From contig NC_089319.1 in NCBI RefSeq assembly GCF_036669915.1, positions 18,845,885 through 18,909,884 of the forward strand: a DNA stretch of 64,000 nt, written 5' to 3'. The notes beneath the pieces are model-generated. The model was not told the origin of the DNA. It did no database searches and worked only from the letters and a program-made list of their open reading frames with translations. The stretch comes from Pocillopora verrucosa. Lineage: Eukaryota; Cnidaria; Anthozoa; Scleractinia; Pocilloporidae. The position numbers and the translations under genes were made by a program. Below are positions 24,101 through 37,055 of the stretch, in pieces. Each line of letters begins with the position of its first letter. The stretch's first letter is position 1.

Positions 24101-27100
24101 TAGACAAAGAGACAAAACCATGCATCAAGAGTTTAATTTCTGACCATTTTTGATATATCATCAGAGTAAACTCCTTGTTTGTTTGTTTGTTTGTTTGTTT
24201 TTGCAGTATGTACTAACACAAGTATTCACCTCAATGTTGGTGAAAGTTGTGGATATTTATTAAACCGTGAAACATCAGTGAAAGTAAATATCCACCATTC
24301 TTCAACTCCTTTGGTGATTAATTGATAAATACTGTACATTATAAATAAATTTATCATAAAGACAAGATATCATGTTTATTGACTTTATAGATCCATCCAT
24401 TGACATCATATATGGTTACTCAATCCTAACATGCATTTTTTAAATTATTGTCCAGCTGCCAGTGAGCTTCATCAGGAGTTTCCAATGATAAAGTATGCAC
24501 GTATTGGGAGGTCAATTCCACATGAAAGAGTATTTAAGCTTGACAAAGACAACTTGGTAAGAGAGAAGATATTTTGAGCTTAGGAGATAAAATTATATTT
24601 ATTAACTGAGTATATGAGCAAAAATTGTTTCACTTGTAGGTCGTAGAATTATTTTTATCTGTCATATTCTATTTTACAGCATATCATGTGGAAGAAAAGG
24701 GGAAAAGGTCATAGTTTTTCTTTTACCAACACTTGTGAGTTTGCATCTTAATTGTATTTCTATGTATTTTCCTGTTTGATTGAGGTTAATCAACCCTCTC
24801 ATACCCCTTCATTAGTATTCACATTCTCCTTACTGATCTTTCTATATTTCATATAGTACTGACAAGGAGAATTTGTTTGACCATCAGAGCTGTTTTAATT
24901 GGTGATAATTTCTGTTTTTCTTATACAGGGCGTGAAATTGCGCCTAATACAGGCGCCAATGCGACTAAATTTTTCACTTTGGCGACCAAATCCTGAAAGT
25001 TAGTCGCCAAATTGGCGACTAGAACGTTTCATCATAACCTTACCAAGAGATATTGTGAATTAAAAAGATTTGCAAAGATAAATCTGCGGCAAACTTCCTC
25101 GTTAAGTTTGTTTCCAAAACGTAGCACATGCATCTGGATCGATAACTAGACGCCATCTTGGATTTAGATGAGCCTGAACGTTGTATATCATCCATCCTAG
25201 TGTCCACTTTGTAGCACGTTAAAGATCTTTTCCCTAACTTAATTTTGGAGGGCCTATCTAGAACGCTGACAGCGTAAAGAAAGATTTTGTTTGTCTTTGA
25301 AAATGGCGACCAACTTTTTTTGAATTGGCTACCACTTTGAAGAATTTAGGAGCCAAGTGGCTATCAGAAAAAATAATTAATTTCACGCCCTGTTATAACC
25401 TTTACATTTGATTTAAGGGTGATAGTGTGAGGAGAAATTAGAAGTCAGTCACTTATAGGGTTTAAGGGATCAACAAAATGTTTTCTGTGCTTAATGCTTT
25501 ATATGGATGATGTATTTTGTTTTGTTTCATCAGTGTGTTTAGACAGGGTTATTGAGGTACGCTGTGGCCAACAAACCAAAAACTTTGTCAAGTTTCCTTA
25601 CACTGAAGTTGAGGAGCAGTCTTTCTCACTCATGTTTGAGAAACAACAAGGTATTAATTTTTTTATCTGTAGAGAATATTGCAGGTAAAAAAAAACTCAT
25701 TTTAAAAATGTGGATGAACTTAGATTAGGAGAGAACTTCAAAGTACATACTAGACCTTGATTCAGCCATATGACGTGACTTAACATTGATACAAAGACTC
25801 CTTGACGCTGTTTAGATCAGAAATATACACTGAAGGTCACACTTAATTAAAATGAAAATTAAGGTACACAACAGAAAACCATAGCTATTAATGGACACTG
25901 GTGCTGTGGTGGAAGATAATTGTTGGTTAAGATAGTCAGTAACTATATAATTTTATACACAAGTTTGCCCTACAGTTGTTTGTAATGGCATTTTCACAAA
26001 TTTATTCTTCGTCCGTTCAGCAGCATGTTTTCTTTTTATAGGGGAATGGAGTCAGTTATGTTCCTTGGATCTTATTTGTGACTCAGAAAAGGCTTATGAG
26101 AAGTGGACAAGTGCAGTGAGTACTTTATTATTAAATGTGTGATCCTTAACCCTCGAGTAACCAAGAAACAATTTCACTGTCCAACATCAATACACTATCA
26201 AGCAGAAAGATAGTGAGAAAAAAGAAATGTATTGCCTACAGTGCAGTGGGGAATAGTATTTGAATCAATGCCTAGTTCTCGGAACTAACATTATTATAAA
26301 TATGAAATGTATAACAAACAGATGGGAGAATTTGATAAAGGAGCTTAGTTGGGTTGCTGTCAGCACATCCACTTTATGATCTTGTAGTTTTTGCTTTCAA
26401 ATTGTTGCAGATATTGATTACTGTTTGTTGTTTTTGAAAAAATGATCTTATTACTCTCAACCTCCTATAAGAAACTACCTTTCTGTTATAAAACTTGCAG
26501 CTTCTTGTGAGAGTTTCTATAATAGCTATGAAATGTTATCTGTATTGTTATCTTTTTTCAATAGCTCAAACTATTTTTTATTCAGAGAGGGAGAATGTTC
26601 CTGATAATAATTTGTGCTATTCTCTTTCTACCATCTAATATTTCTTTTTAATACCTCAAGTTTAGCTTTGATGCAGAGTTTTGGCCTTTTATAATGCTGA
26701 ATTTAAACTCCTTTCAGATGAGAGAGGTTATTTACAGTAGAGATCAAAGAGTAAACAGGCACAAATTTGATGGTGTAGATCCAATTGTGCTGTATCCTTT
26801 TATAATAGGCTTCTATCTTTTAGGCTCAATTCTTGGCAGTATGTTTAGTTTCCAGTATAATACTCTGTACCTACATTTGTACTGAGTTGGAGGGAAGAAG
26901 CCAAAAATGTTTGGCTTGAGGTTGAATGTTGGGATTGATAGCCAAATATTTTTTCCATCTACCCCACCCTAACTAAGGTAATAAGCATTTTATGATATCA
27001 TCGCTGCTTTTTCCCTTTCCTCTTTTTTGTTTTTTTGTTTTTTCTTATGGGTCAGTTCATTAGGCTTTGTGGTCCTCATTTTGAGATATTTTTATTTTAT

Positions 27101-30100
27101 TGTTTTTCATTTAAAGTGATTATATAAAAGATGCCGTGAAATTAGTGAATTTTGTTTTTCTTCCATGTCTTGAAATGATTCTCCAAAAATATCAGCTTCT
27201 TATTTTTTTCAATGAATTTTAAAAATACTTGCACACAAATTTTACATAGGGTAGCTGTGCCTTAGGCTCTGTCCATTCTTTGGTTAACTGGTATTTGTCT
27301 TTCTATTGTAAGTTTTTTCTTTGATTCAGTATATGAAGCTGGTTGAAAAGGCACTGGTCAGTGATGTCATCACGACACAGCAAGGGAATTTCCGTGGACC
27401 AAGCTTTGTCTTTTGCTCAACAATGCAGTGGAGCTAAACGGAAACTGATGAGAAATTATGTTAAGGTAGGAAAACAAGTTCTGCAAGACTCCAGTTTCTG
27501 AAACATCTAGATATCCTTTGATTTTCTGCTTTTGTCTTGTTGGGTTTTTAGGATGTACTTGAGGCTCAGTGTGGAATGGCTCAGCATAATGAGAATCTGC
27601 TGTGGAACTCCTTTGTAATGCTATTCAACTCTCTAAATAAACAACCAAAGGTTAGTATTGTTACAAGGCTAGTTACTGTATGTTCTGAGGTGTTTCTTTA
27701 AAGTTTATTTAATCATTGCTAAAACATTATGAGAGCAGTCATTGCTATTATTCAAGGTCAAGGAGTGATGATTAAGCTCATCTTAAAGGTTTTTGCCAAA
27801 TGATTTCATTTTTTTTTTGTATGCTCTCTCTCTCAAAATTCATGTACATTTTTGTACTTAATACCAGTAGCTAAGGGCAGTCATGAACTATTGACTCCAG
27901 GGAATGGTGATTTGAAGTTAAATTAAGAGTCCCATGCTAGAAAGCTTGTAATTTTCACACTGACTGTTAAATAGAACAGTCCAAGACTTACTGTGGTCTT
28001 AAGATCCTTGTTTAATTACTTAGAGGCTCTCATGACCACCCTTGGTGAAAAATTGTACATCTTCAATAGTATCTATCTCGTAGAAATAGTACAAATTGCT
28101 TTAATTTACTATATTTTGGAAACTCATAACATGTGCATTATGGAAGAGATATTGATTGCAATTAAAGTTATGGACAATTTAATATCATTATGTCAATGTC
28201 AATCTGTAATAACTTTTTTAACCTTTTTTTTTACCAGTTGTATGAGATGTTTTGTAAGTATGCAAAGGAATACCCTGACCTTGGTATGACACCAGCTGAG
28301 TTTGCAGAATTTCTTAGCAGAGAGCAAGAGGTAAGTAATGGAGAATTATTACACTTGACATCTGTGTTGACACTTGTGTTAAGTTTTTGGTAAATACACA
28401 AATTATAAGTTATGAAGAATGTTGATGATATTATTTGATATTTTATTTATATTGTTGATGGTGAAGTTGTTAGTAACAGTGACAGTCGTGATGTAGGAGA
28501 TCCATTAAATATGATTTTTTTTATAAACAGGAAACACTCAGTCTAGCTGCTTGTGCGAGGCTGATGTCAGCTCATGACAAATTTCACATGATATTCAAGC
28601 AGAGATGTGCAGGAGACAATCCAGATTTCTTCAGATTGAGTAAATCTCTTCTGTCATATCATGGATTTTTAAGGTAAATAAAGTGCTATCAAGAAATCAC
28701 TGTTCAGGTACTTGTACAAACTATTATTTAACTATTATTGGAGGACAGTATAATCATTAAGATCTATAACCTTCTACTTAACAAAGAAAAGTATCTGTGA
28801 ACTTGGCCATACTAGTACACTTTTTGCTGAATATGTTTCTTGTAATGGGATACTTCTCTGTGCTAAAATAAACTTGGATGATAGTTTTAATTTCCCAAGG
28901 GTTTAACCACTTTTTAAAGTTATGCAAAATATAAACTGTCACTAATGACACAAATTGACAAACGACTGAGGAGGCAAGATTAGGTTTCAATTTTGTCTGC
29001 GTAATTTGAGCTAAATCTTTGAGCTAAGGGTGATATATCTATGAGGCTCACATTTATAGATAAAATTAAATGGGCTTTACAACTCTGGAAAGAAGAGAAT
29101 TTTAAATATAACTGCAGCCTTATCATGTGTTAACAAAATTAAACTAGTAGCAACTATTAAGAGAGTTGTGTTATTTTATTTCAGTTATCTCAGAAGTGAA
29201 GACAACTCTGCTGTCAATCCAGAAGAGAAAACTGTCCACCAAGTGAGGGGTGATTTGATTTATCCAATAGGAATTGAATCAGGCAGAATTGTCAGAATGG
29301 ATTTTGACATGAATGTGTGTTTGAATTTCAGTTGTGCGTGAATCACCCTTGAAAATGTTGTTTGGTTAAACTTAAGCATGGGGCCCCCTCTGTGCTAAGA
29401 ATTATGTTCTTGTTTGTGGGGGAGATTTAAATATATATGTAAAGTTAGCTATTTATTGACCTTCCTCTCTTTTCAATATTGCTGAGGAAGGTTTGCACAA
29501 AGAAAAACAATGTAGTATCATAAATTAAGTAGAAGGGGCCTCGCAAAATTCAAACTTAAAGTTAATATTTGAACTTGAACTGTTGTTTTGTGATGAATAG
29601 AATGATCTTGGTTGTTACACAGTCATCTGGATTTGTTTCCCTTTTTTTTTTTTTTAATACAGGACATGGATCAGCCTCTGTCTGATTATTTTATCAACTC
29701 ATCTCACAACACCTATCTTACTGGATGACAACTGAAAGGCAAATCCAGTCTTGAGGCTTATGTAAGAGCTCTATTACAGGGCTGTCGCTGTCTTGAACTT
29801 GACTGTTGGGATGGCCCAGGTAGGTGAAATGTAATTTACTTGTTGATGTAATGTGAGGGCTAAATAAAAAATATCTGAAGGCAACAGTATATATTTGTTT
29901 AGTTGCTAAACACAACAAGACAATCATGTGATATCTATTTCAAAAGGCAGATAGGTATTTCCTATCTAATTTCTGTGAGATGTTAGACATCCCAATTCAA
30001 ATCAAATTTCAAACTCAGCAATGAGATAATTAATATTTAAAATGTCAGCGGTTGCAACTTGTGGTTTCAAATACTCAATGTTCCACAATTTAGCTGCACC

Positions 30101-33100
30101 ATAACCTATTAGCAGTACTTCTGAATGGGCAAGGAATGATGATTTGCTTGCATGCCCCCACATCATACAAGGTTACAAGACAGTATTGTTTTGGAATAAA
30201 AATTCAAAATTGAGGATTATACAATATTATGAAATGGACATGTTATAGCCTAAGGGTACATGTCACTGTTTTCTTCACTATCTAATACATACTTAATTTT
30301 TTAAAATCAATATTACTCTGCTGTAAAATGAGAAAAGAAACTGTCTTTGGATTTCAGACGAGCCTGTGATAACACATGGACTTACACTCACATCTAAAGT
30401 CAGGTTCAGAGATGTGGTGCAAGTTATTAAGGTAGGAATGATGCCTTGTTTTTTATTTCAGTAGAGGGATTTGATAAATGCATGATATAACTTAACCACT
30501 TAATTCTAACACACACTGATTACTGTTGGAGAAATAAGTTTAGGATCTTTTGCTGAGGAAGGGACAAAGATTGCACTCAAGAGAGTGTGGTTTAAAGAAA
30601 AATTTAACTTTGTTTTGAAAGTCTGTTGTCAGAAAAAGGCCTGATAAAGCTTTGCATCATTCTGGTGTGAAGATGTCTTGCTTCTGTTTGATGCATTGAT
30701 GGAATACTGTTAGTGGGTGAACTGGATCAACTTGCACTGTGTTTTCCATGGGGCATATTTAAAATTGTGCAATTCTTGTTGAGAATATGTTCATTAAATA
30801 TTTGTGTCATATATTTGGTGTGTAATTATAACACTGTAAAGTGATTGTGTTTGAAAATCATACTTTTTGAAACTTTACTAAAAACACAAAACAAACCATT
30901 TTTAATGTTTAACTGAGCTTGTTTAATAGTGGTGTAAAATGCGTCTTTGCACAATGCCAGCAGAGTAAGAAACAAGAAGTACATGCTCTAATTATCAGCA
31001 AAATGGAACTAATGCATATTATTTTATAAATGTTAGTGAAAACATGCATACTGCAAACCTTATTTTAACTCTTAAACCCATAAGAGTGACTAGCATCTAA
31101 TTTCTCCTTACAATATCATCCTGAATTAAACATTAAGGTCATGAGAGGAAAAGAAATGATCTCCAACATAACAAATTCTTGCTTGAAAAATGAACTCTCC
31201 CTAAAAGTAACTGTTACATTGAAAATGTTTTAAGGACAATACAGAGAATATGCATTATGATGTTATGGTGTGAACTTTAACTTCATTGTATTGTGTCTTT
31301 TTACAGGAGTATGCCTTTGAGACAACAGATTTTCCTTTGATTTTGTCCCTAGAGAATCACTGCTGTGAGCAACAACAAGTAGGTTCAAGGAATGATATTT
31401 CAATGCTATGATCAATAATGCTCCTCTAGAATTTAAAAATACCTTTGGTCTCATTTTTTTATCAATCTGTAGGCGATCATGGCTGACATTTTTGTCTCTG
31501 AGCTTGGTGATATGCTGGCAACAAATAACCTCTGTGATGAGATGAGTATCAATACTCTTCCTTCACCAAATCAGCTCAAGAGAAAAATTTTGCTGAAAGG
31601 CAAGATTAAAGTCAAGAAAAAGGTGAAATCATGATTCAAACAAGTACTTTATTTGATGTAGTCAAGGTTTCCTTTGTTCCTGTGTGAGTTATGAATGGGC
31701 TATGATATTAAATATTCCTTTCATTATTGTTTTTCATCCTTCAGCACAAGATATCAACTGCCATTACTCCTATAATCTCCGTAAGTATTTGGACTCCAAG
31801 GTTATGTAAAGGTAGTGCAGTTACAGGTAGTGCGAAGCACATGTTTAATACTGGTTGAATATCAAATTCTCTGAGATGGCACTGGAATGACTGCAGTGGG
31901 TTTGACTTACTTTATGCAAGTAAGACCTTCATAAGATTCCTAATACTGATTTACATAATACTACATAGTATTACTTAGTCATGGCTACTTGGTGACTACA
32001 GCATTACATTCCACACAGACTCTCCTATGTTCAGGATTGACTGTGTATATTGTTTAGTGTGCACTTCATGTAAATTCATATAGGACTAGGTTTACACATT
32101 ATTCATATATATTTTGTTGAGATTTTATTAATGATTAATCAGTTGCACAGAAAGTGAATATCACTAGTAATCAATCATGGCCATTTCTCTGGAGAAAGTA
32201 CTATTTGTATTCTGTTCTTCAAGTTAGATGTTAATGGTTGACTTAATCTCAAATAGGGTCTTACTCCAAGGGTAAAGAAGACCAGCAGAGTGCTAGTTTC
32301 AAGTCAGGTACCAAACATCACTAGTTTTATTTTTATTTGATAATTACAGTGTATCTGTATAATAGATTGCCCTTGGCAAACCTTGTAACCTCTTTATTTA
32401 CTCAGAATAGGGTTTTGTTATGCTGGCTTGTCAGGTCTTTCATGCACTAACTAGAGTTATGATAAAATGCAAATTTGATTTTTGAAGCAAAGTTAACTTT
32501 TTATTTTAGTACCCCTTCTAGTACAGGACACTTTTGAACCTAGGCCAATATTTCACTGCTAAAGAATGTTTTCAGTTCATTGCTCTGAATTCTGTCAACA
32601 GTCTGAAGCAATGTTGGCAAGAACACCTTCATCACAGTCACTCGGTACTAGATTGAGATCTTCAACAACAACCACATTGACAGAAGACAAGGTAATGGGA
32701 TTTACTAGTTTTTGGTTTCAAAATGAACATAGCATGGGACAAATTCAATCACAGTCAGGAGCGGAACCAATTAAGTTTAAAAATCATCTTGATTTAGATA
32801 TTCTTGGCAACACATAGCTGGCTTGATAGCTCAGCTGGATGGCCATGAGTTTAAATCCCATAAAAGCCTGACAAATTTTTAACTGGCTTTCCTTTCACAA
32901 CTATTTGCATTCTGCATACGACATGTCCACTGGGTTGACTTGTCAACATTCCAGCTGAGGATGTACTGTGGTCTTATTTTAAGAAAAGCTTTCTTCTCCC
33001 AGCTTTGAGTAAATAGGACCACCAGTTGGTCAAGTGGAATAACAACAGAATCTGGCACTGAAACATGACATAATTGAGCCAGAGGGCATCTAATGGCATG

Positions 33101-36100
33101 TAAAAGAATTAAAGAACTTATGTTAAATCAAAGTTAAATTGGTTCCATGACCAGCATTTTACATTTACCATGTTCCATATTTCATTTCAGAGCTCAACAA
33201 GTGAAGAGCAGTATCATATAGTAAGTCCTCTAAAAATTCTTATTCCATTATGATAATTAGGGAGAGGAACATACTGAGATCATAATGATATTTCAATGTA
33301 TTGCAAGCAAACTTGACAATTTCTAGAAAAAATATTGTGCTTTATGTTGCCGTGGGAAGGGGGGGATGGGCATTCAATTTACTTGTGTTTGTGAGACCAT
33401 ACTGATCTCTTATTTCACCATCACTGTGGTTTTCTAGGTCCCATTAGAAGATGCCATGGGAAAACTGATTGTGTATATGCGTGCAGTTCCTTACAAGAGG
33501 AGTGAAGTCTCTGGTGACTGCTGTGAGATGTACTCATTTAATGATGGAGCAGCACAAGATGCCATTACAGGGCATCCAAGAGGTGTGATCTGAATTTTAA
33601 TTCTCTCATCTTGTTGCCATACATCTCCTTGTAAATTAGTCAAGAGAATTTGGTGTTACATCAGGAAAACATCACCCAGCTGATATCTTTAAGTTTGTTT
33701 TTTTCTTGTTGTCAGTTTGTTACTGGTAAGTATTGGATCAATATGGTCATGAGAAGTTACATGTTGATCCTTTTTGTAATTTTTTTGTTTTCTTTAAAAT
33801 ACATAAGACATGTCTCTTCTGTAACTTTTCCTGTCTTACTTAGCCCTCTAACTAGTCTTAAAATTAACAGGGGACATAGCTTTTTTTCCTAGAAATTCTG
33901 AAAGGAGAAATTGGATATTTTATATGATGATGGTGGTTTTTAAAGCTGAAATTCTTTGAGCAAAGATGGAGGCCCACATGAAAAAATAGAGACTGAAATA
34001 AATTCTGAGTGCTTTTCATAGTAGTGGAACCTTAGAACTTATTGCATCCCACAAATTTAAGATCTCTTACAAAATAATATGACATATATATATATATTGC
34101 ATACACATAATGTATACACATTTGCACACTCTCACATGACTGTTCCATGTAATTTCAGACAGATGCTGAGTACTGCAATGTTTAGTTTCATGAAGATCTA
34201 ATGCTTAATTTGTGTTCTTTAGATATTTTGTATTTGGCTAACAAGCACATTGTCAGAACATACCCCAAAGGTTCAAGAGTGGACTCGTCAAACTATAATC
34301 CCCAGACCATGTGGAATGCTGGCATTCAAATGGTGGCAATTAATTTTCAAAAACCAGGTGTGCTATAAAGAAGAAATTGCCAAAGAAGCTCTACAGTCTT
34401 ATTATATTTAACCACAAATATCTCAAACTTAAAATTATCATAACCTCAAATCACTCATCTCTGCTAGCCTTATACCTTTTTCTGTCTCTCAGAAGCCCTG
34501 ATCAGTTTTTGATCATTTTAATTGTTGTCATAAAGTTTGAGATACTATACAAGATCATTTAGTAAATATGCTGTAAAAAATCTTTTCATTTTCAAGAACA
34601 CCTCTTATGAAATAGTTATTCTGATCATTATCCTATAATCTATCTCAGCCAGTAAATTTTCATTAACAGTTAATTCACAAAAGACAAAAAAGAAGGAGTT
34701 TTTAAAGGGATTTAATTCGGTTTCCATCTTTGATCTGATGATCTTCATTCTTTGTCTTGATTATTTCATGTTCCTTCAGGTGTCAGAGAGGAAATTAGTT
34801 GTTTTTTTTTTAAAGTATTGATTCCTATTGATCATTGGTGTTATTTTGCAGATTTTAGCATGCATCTAAACCAAGGAAAGTTCAGGAAGAATGGAGGATG
34901 TGGTTATATTTTAAAACCTGATTCTTTGAGAGACAGAGGTAAGGAATTTGTACTGGTGAACACTGTTGTCTTTATTATCTCATGGTGGCAACAATAACTG
35001 TGGAACACTTGTTCCTGTTTTATCTAGAATTAACCTTTAACACCCACATGCCCCTGCCCTTGTGAAACTGATTTCAATTGACTGTTAATTTTTTGCAGAG
35101 AAGTCAAATTATCACCCAATGATTAAGGAAAGTCCTAAGAATGGAAAATCATGTTACTTCACCATTGAGGTTTGCTATTCTCTTGATTGAATTAATTTAA
35201 AGGGAAGGGGAATAAAATTCTTCAAAAAAGTTTGCAGGCCATCCCTTGCTGTGTTGGTTTGTCTTATTCTCCCTCTTGCTTTCCAGCCTATTCTGGGTTT
35301 TTCTCCCCTTAAATTTCTGTGTTGGGTGCCTGGTCCTATTCTGTGGGACCTCTTGGTTATGGGTTTGCCTGTCATGGGTGTGGCACCCAGTCAAGGTGCT
35401 GATTGGACTTACACAATGGTCAAATGTCTGCGCATGTGGAAACGTTGTGTTGGCCAATTTTTTTGCTGTCAGGTTGGCAGAATTAAGTTCTCTCACAGGA
35501 GTTACAAAGAAAAAAACCTTAGGTTCTACATGATGGTGTTTTAAAAGCATAAAACATTTTTTATAATGCTTAAACCAAAATGGCAAATCAATTGGATACT
35601 CGTACTTGAATAAGCTTTACTTAATATTCACTTTTGTCGGTTAGGTATTTGATATTGTGCTTTCCTTAATTGTAAACGTTATATCCATAAGAAATTTTGA
35701 AATTAAACGGCTTTTTTTTAGGTGTTATCAGGGCAATATTTGCACTTGGATCAGGACTCTTATCTTCCAATTCGTGTTGATATTGAGATAGTTGGTGTCC
35801 CACAGGATTGTGCATCGCTCAGCACAGAGGTTAGCTTTGAAATTTACCACACAAAAAATTGTAAAAGAAGTGATTAGCGGATTGCATGTCAACAGTCCAA
35901 ATAGTGACACTATAAGGCCAATTTGATGTAGTTTTTGGTTGTCCATATATAGTAGTGGCACTGTTCTCAGGTGTTGTACAATGTTTGGTGTTCCTGCTGT
36001 CATCAATGGGCGTAGTCCTCTTTTCTTAACTGGTGACGACGCATTTCTTTATTTCTTCATTAGCCAACTATGGACAAGCTGAATCCCCAGTTTGAGAATG

Positions 36101-36827
36101 CCAAGCGTCTCTTTAAAATAATCATGCCGGAATTGGTAAGTGTTGAGAAATGGATTGATCACTGATACCAACTAAAACTGTGAAAAAAATCACTGATGTA
36201 TCTTTAACAAACTTAAATTTTGTCTGTGCCTTTCAGTGTCTGGTTTACTTCAAAGTCCATCTGCTGAACAGAAACAAAAGCAGAATTATTTTTCAAAATG
36301 TACTTTCTTTGGACAGTCTTAGACCAGGTAAGTTAAAGTTCTGAGAGAACTGAAAATCTCCTGTGGAACCAAATTACCAATTCCAACTAGTCTTGTACTT
36401 GTAATCGTCACAAACTATTTATAAGGTCATGAAGTTCTGATCCCACAACTGACCCGTAGAGAGACGTCTTTTAACCTGCATAAAATGTCCTTTTAAGGAA
36501 GAAGACGCTTTGTGTACTGGCTATATAGTACAGTTGTGGGTAGCTCAAAGGTCTAGTTCGTTAAAACTTCTCTCCATTTTTGTAGAAAAACTGCCGCATC
36601 CTACTCACCTCCCCCAAAAATCAGCAATTTACCGTCAAACCAAATAGCTTGTGATTAATTTATTTGCTACATATCTTTTTTTAGGACTTCACTACATCCG
36701 ACTGCGAAGTCCAACAGGTGTTGAGATTCCCCACAGTGGTCTGTTTGTCCGTATAAAGCTTCAAGAATTTGAGCCATCCTCTTGTATTGTAAAGGGAACC
36801 TCACGAGAGAGACTCCTTACATTTTAG
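21111..36827 (+). CDS. Delta-like phosphoinositide phospholipase C with two PH domains; one in-frame TGA
   Basis: PI-PLC that would cleave PIP2 to IP3 and DAG. Exons: 21111-21308, 22094-22256, 22996-23099, 23826-23877, 24456-24556, 24680-24734, 25534-25650, 26042-26115, 26718-26791, 27339-27465, 27552-27650, 28238-28330, 28531-28673, 29185-29242, 29663-29819, 30358-30431, 31307-31378, 31473-31622, 31745-31780, 32257-32307, 32602-32691, 33191-33220, 33438-33582, 34223-34357, 34852-34938, 35099-35169, 35722-35829, 36064-36135, 36237-36327, 36685-36827. All phases agree, giving 989 codons. PH1 is about 28-118, the PLC-type PH about 178-288, EF region 300-480, X 487-636, linker 637-706, Y 707-845 and C2 850-980. 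Catalytic residues are visible: H501/N502 in SSHNTYL, E531/D533, H545 and E579. Codon 508 (29726-29728) is TGA six codons after the catalytic Asn. The 26791/27339 junction uses weak sites but restores WLKRHW. Confidence 0.88.
21768..21957. repeat. TTAACCC MITE family, copy in PLC intron 1
   Basis: Shares CATATTCTCCATACTGTTCT, GACAATCAAGAACTT, GGTGATCATTT and the GGAGAAATCAC...TTAGGGGTCAAAGGGTT end with the copy at 39897-40112. Confidence 0.7.
23382..23533. repeat. MITE with CCAGTTGTTC ends, in a PLC intron
   Basis: About 150 bp with inverted ends: CCAGTTGTTCCAAGGG and GATAACACTATTCAAC at the left, GATAGTGTTATCCACCC and TTTGAACTACTGG at the right. The internal AAATCACTGTCCAGTGGATAA is a known style of coral MITE core. 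It is non-coding. Confidence 0.65.
24207..24239 (+). other. Possible phase-preserving microexon of the PLC gene
   Basis: A GTTT-repeat pyrimidine tract ends in TTGCAG at 24206. It is followed by an open 33-nt stretch and a GTGAAA donor that keeps phase 1 on both sides, so it could be spliced between the exons ending 23877 and starting 24456. A longer version to 24282 would break the frame. It lacks family similarity and may be skipped or unreal. Confidence 0.3.
24796..25470. repeat. TTAACCC-family MITE interrupted by a hAT-like MITE
   Basis: The left half (to 24925) and right half (from 25393) align end to end with the uninterrupted copy at 39897-40112: CTGACAAGGAGAATTTG and GGTGATAAT on the left, then AAGGGTGATAGTGTGAGGAGAAATTAG on the right. 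The 467-bp block between them is a separate element. Confidence 0.8.
24926..25392. mobile_element. Non-autonomous hAT-like element
   Basis: Terminal inverted repeats CAGGGCGTGAAATT and AATTTCACGCCCTG enclose about 467 bp without a transposase. Both sides are flanked by TTATA (24921-24925 and 25393-25397). hAT elements give 8-bp duplications, but only five bases match here, so the family call is tentative. The interior has short inverted GTCGCCAAATTGGCGAC runs. Confidence 0.75.
32819..32890 (+). repeat. tRNA-derived SINE fragment in a PLC intron
   Basis: A good box A (TAGCTCAGCTGG) is followed closely by a box B-like GAGTTTAAATCCC and an AAGCCTGACAAATTTTT tail. Box spacing is too short for a tRNA gene, and no cloverleaf can be formed. 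It is a deleted SINE copy. Confidence 0.5.
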
Positions 36828-36845
36828 ATTTACCTCAGATCTGTT

Positions 36846-37055
36846 AATTCTTTCACTCCCCAGATCTCTTGGATAATTCTCCTTACTGTCTGCCAAACAA
36901 TTCTTATGATCTTAGTTCGGAGAATTTGGTATTGTATCAATTATTGATCTCCTTATTGATGTTATTCTCTATTCTCGTTATTTGTTTGCTTGACATTGTA
37001 TTGATATTGTAAGGAGAAATTCTATCTTGGTCACTGGTGGGAGTTAAGGGATTAA
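36846..37055. repeat. TTAACCC MITE family copy, 3' of the PLC gene
   Basis: Begins TTCTTTCACTCCCCAGATC and ends GGGAGTTAAGGGATTAA, with GGAGAATTTGG and GTAAGGAGAAATTCT inside, as in the other copies. It starts about 19 bp after the PLC stop codon, so it must lie in the 3' UTR. Confidence 0.7.

Noticed and set aside
29726-29728. Selenocysteine at the TGA of the PLC gene
   Set aside because: The position is occupied by ordinary residues in PI-PLCs, and selenoproteins are unknown in this family. I saw no convincing SECIS hairpin, though I could not fold the 3' UTR.
32819-32890. tRNA gene
   Set aside because: Box A and box B are too close and no acceptor or anticodon stems pair; better explained as a SINE fragment.
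35197-35586. Overlapping open frames on both strands
   Set aside because: They fall in a PLC intron, overlap in four frames and match nothing; probably a low-stop region of chance.
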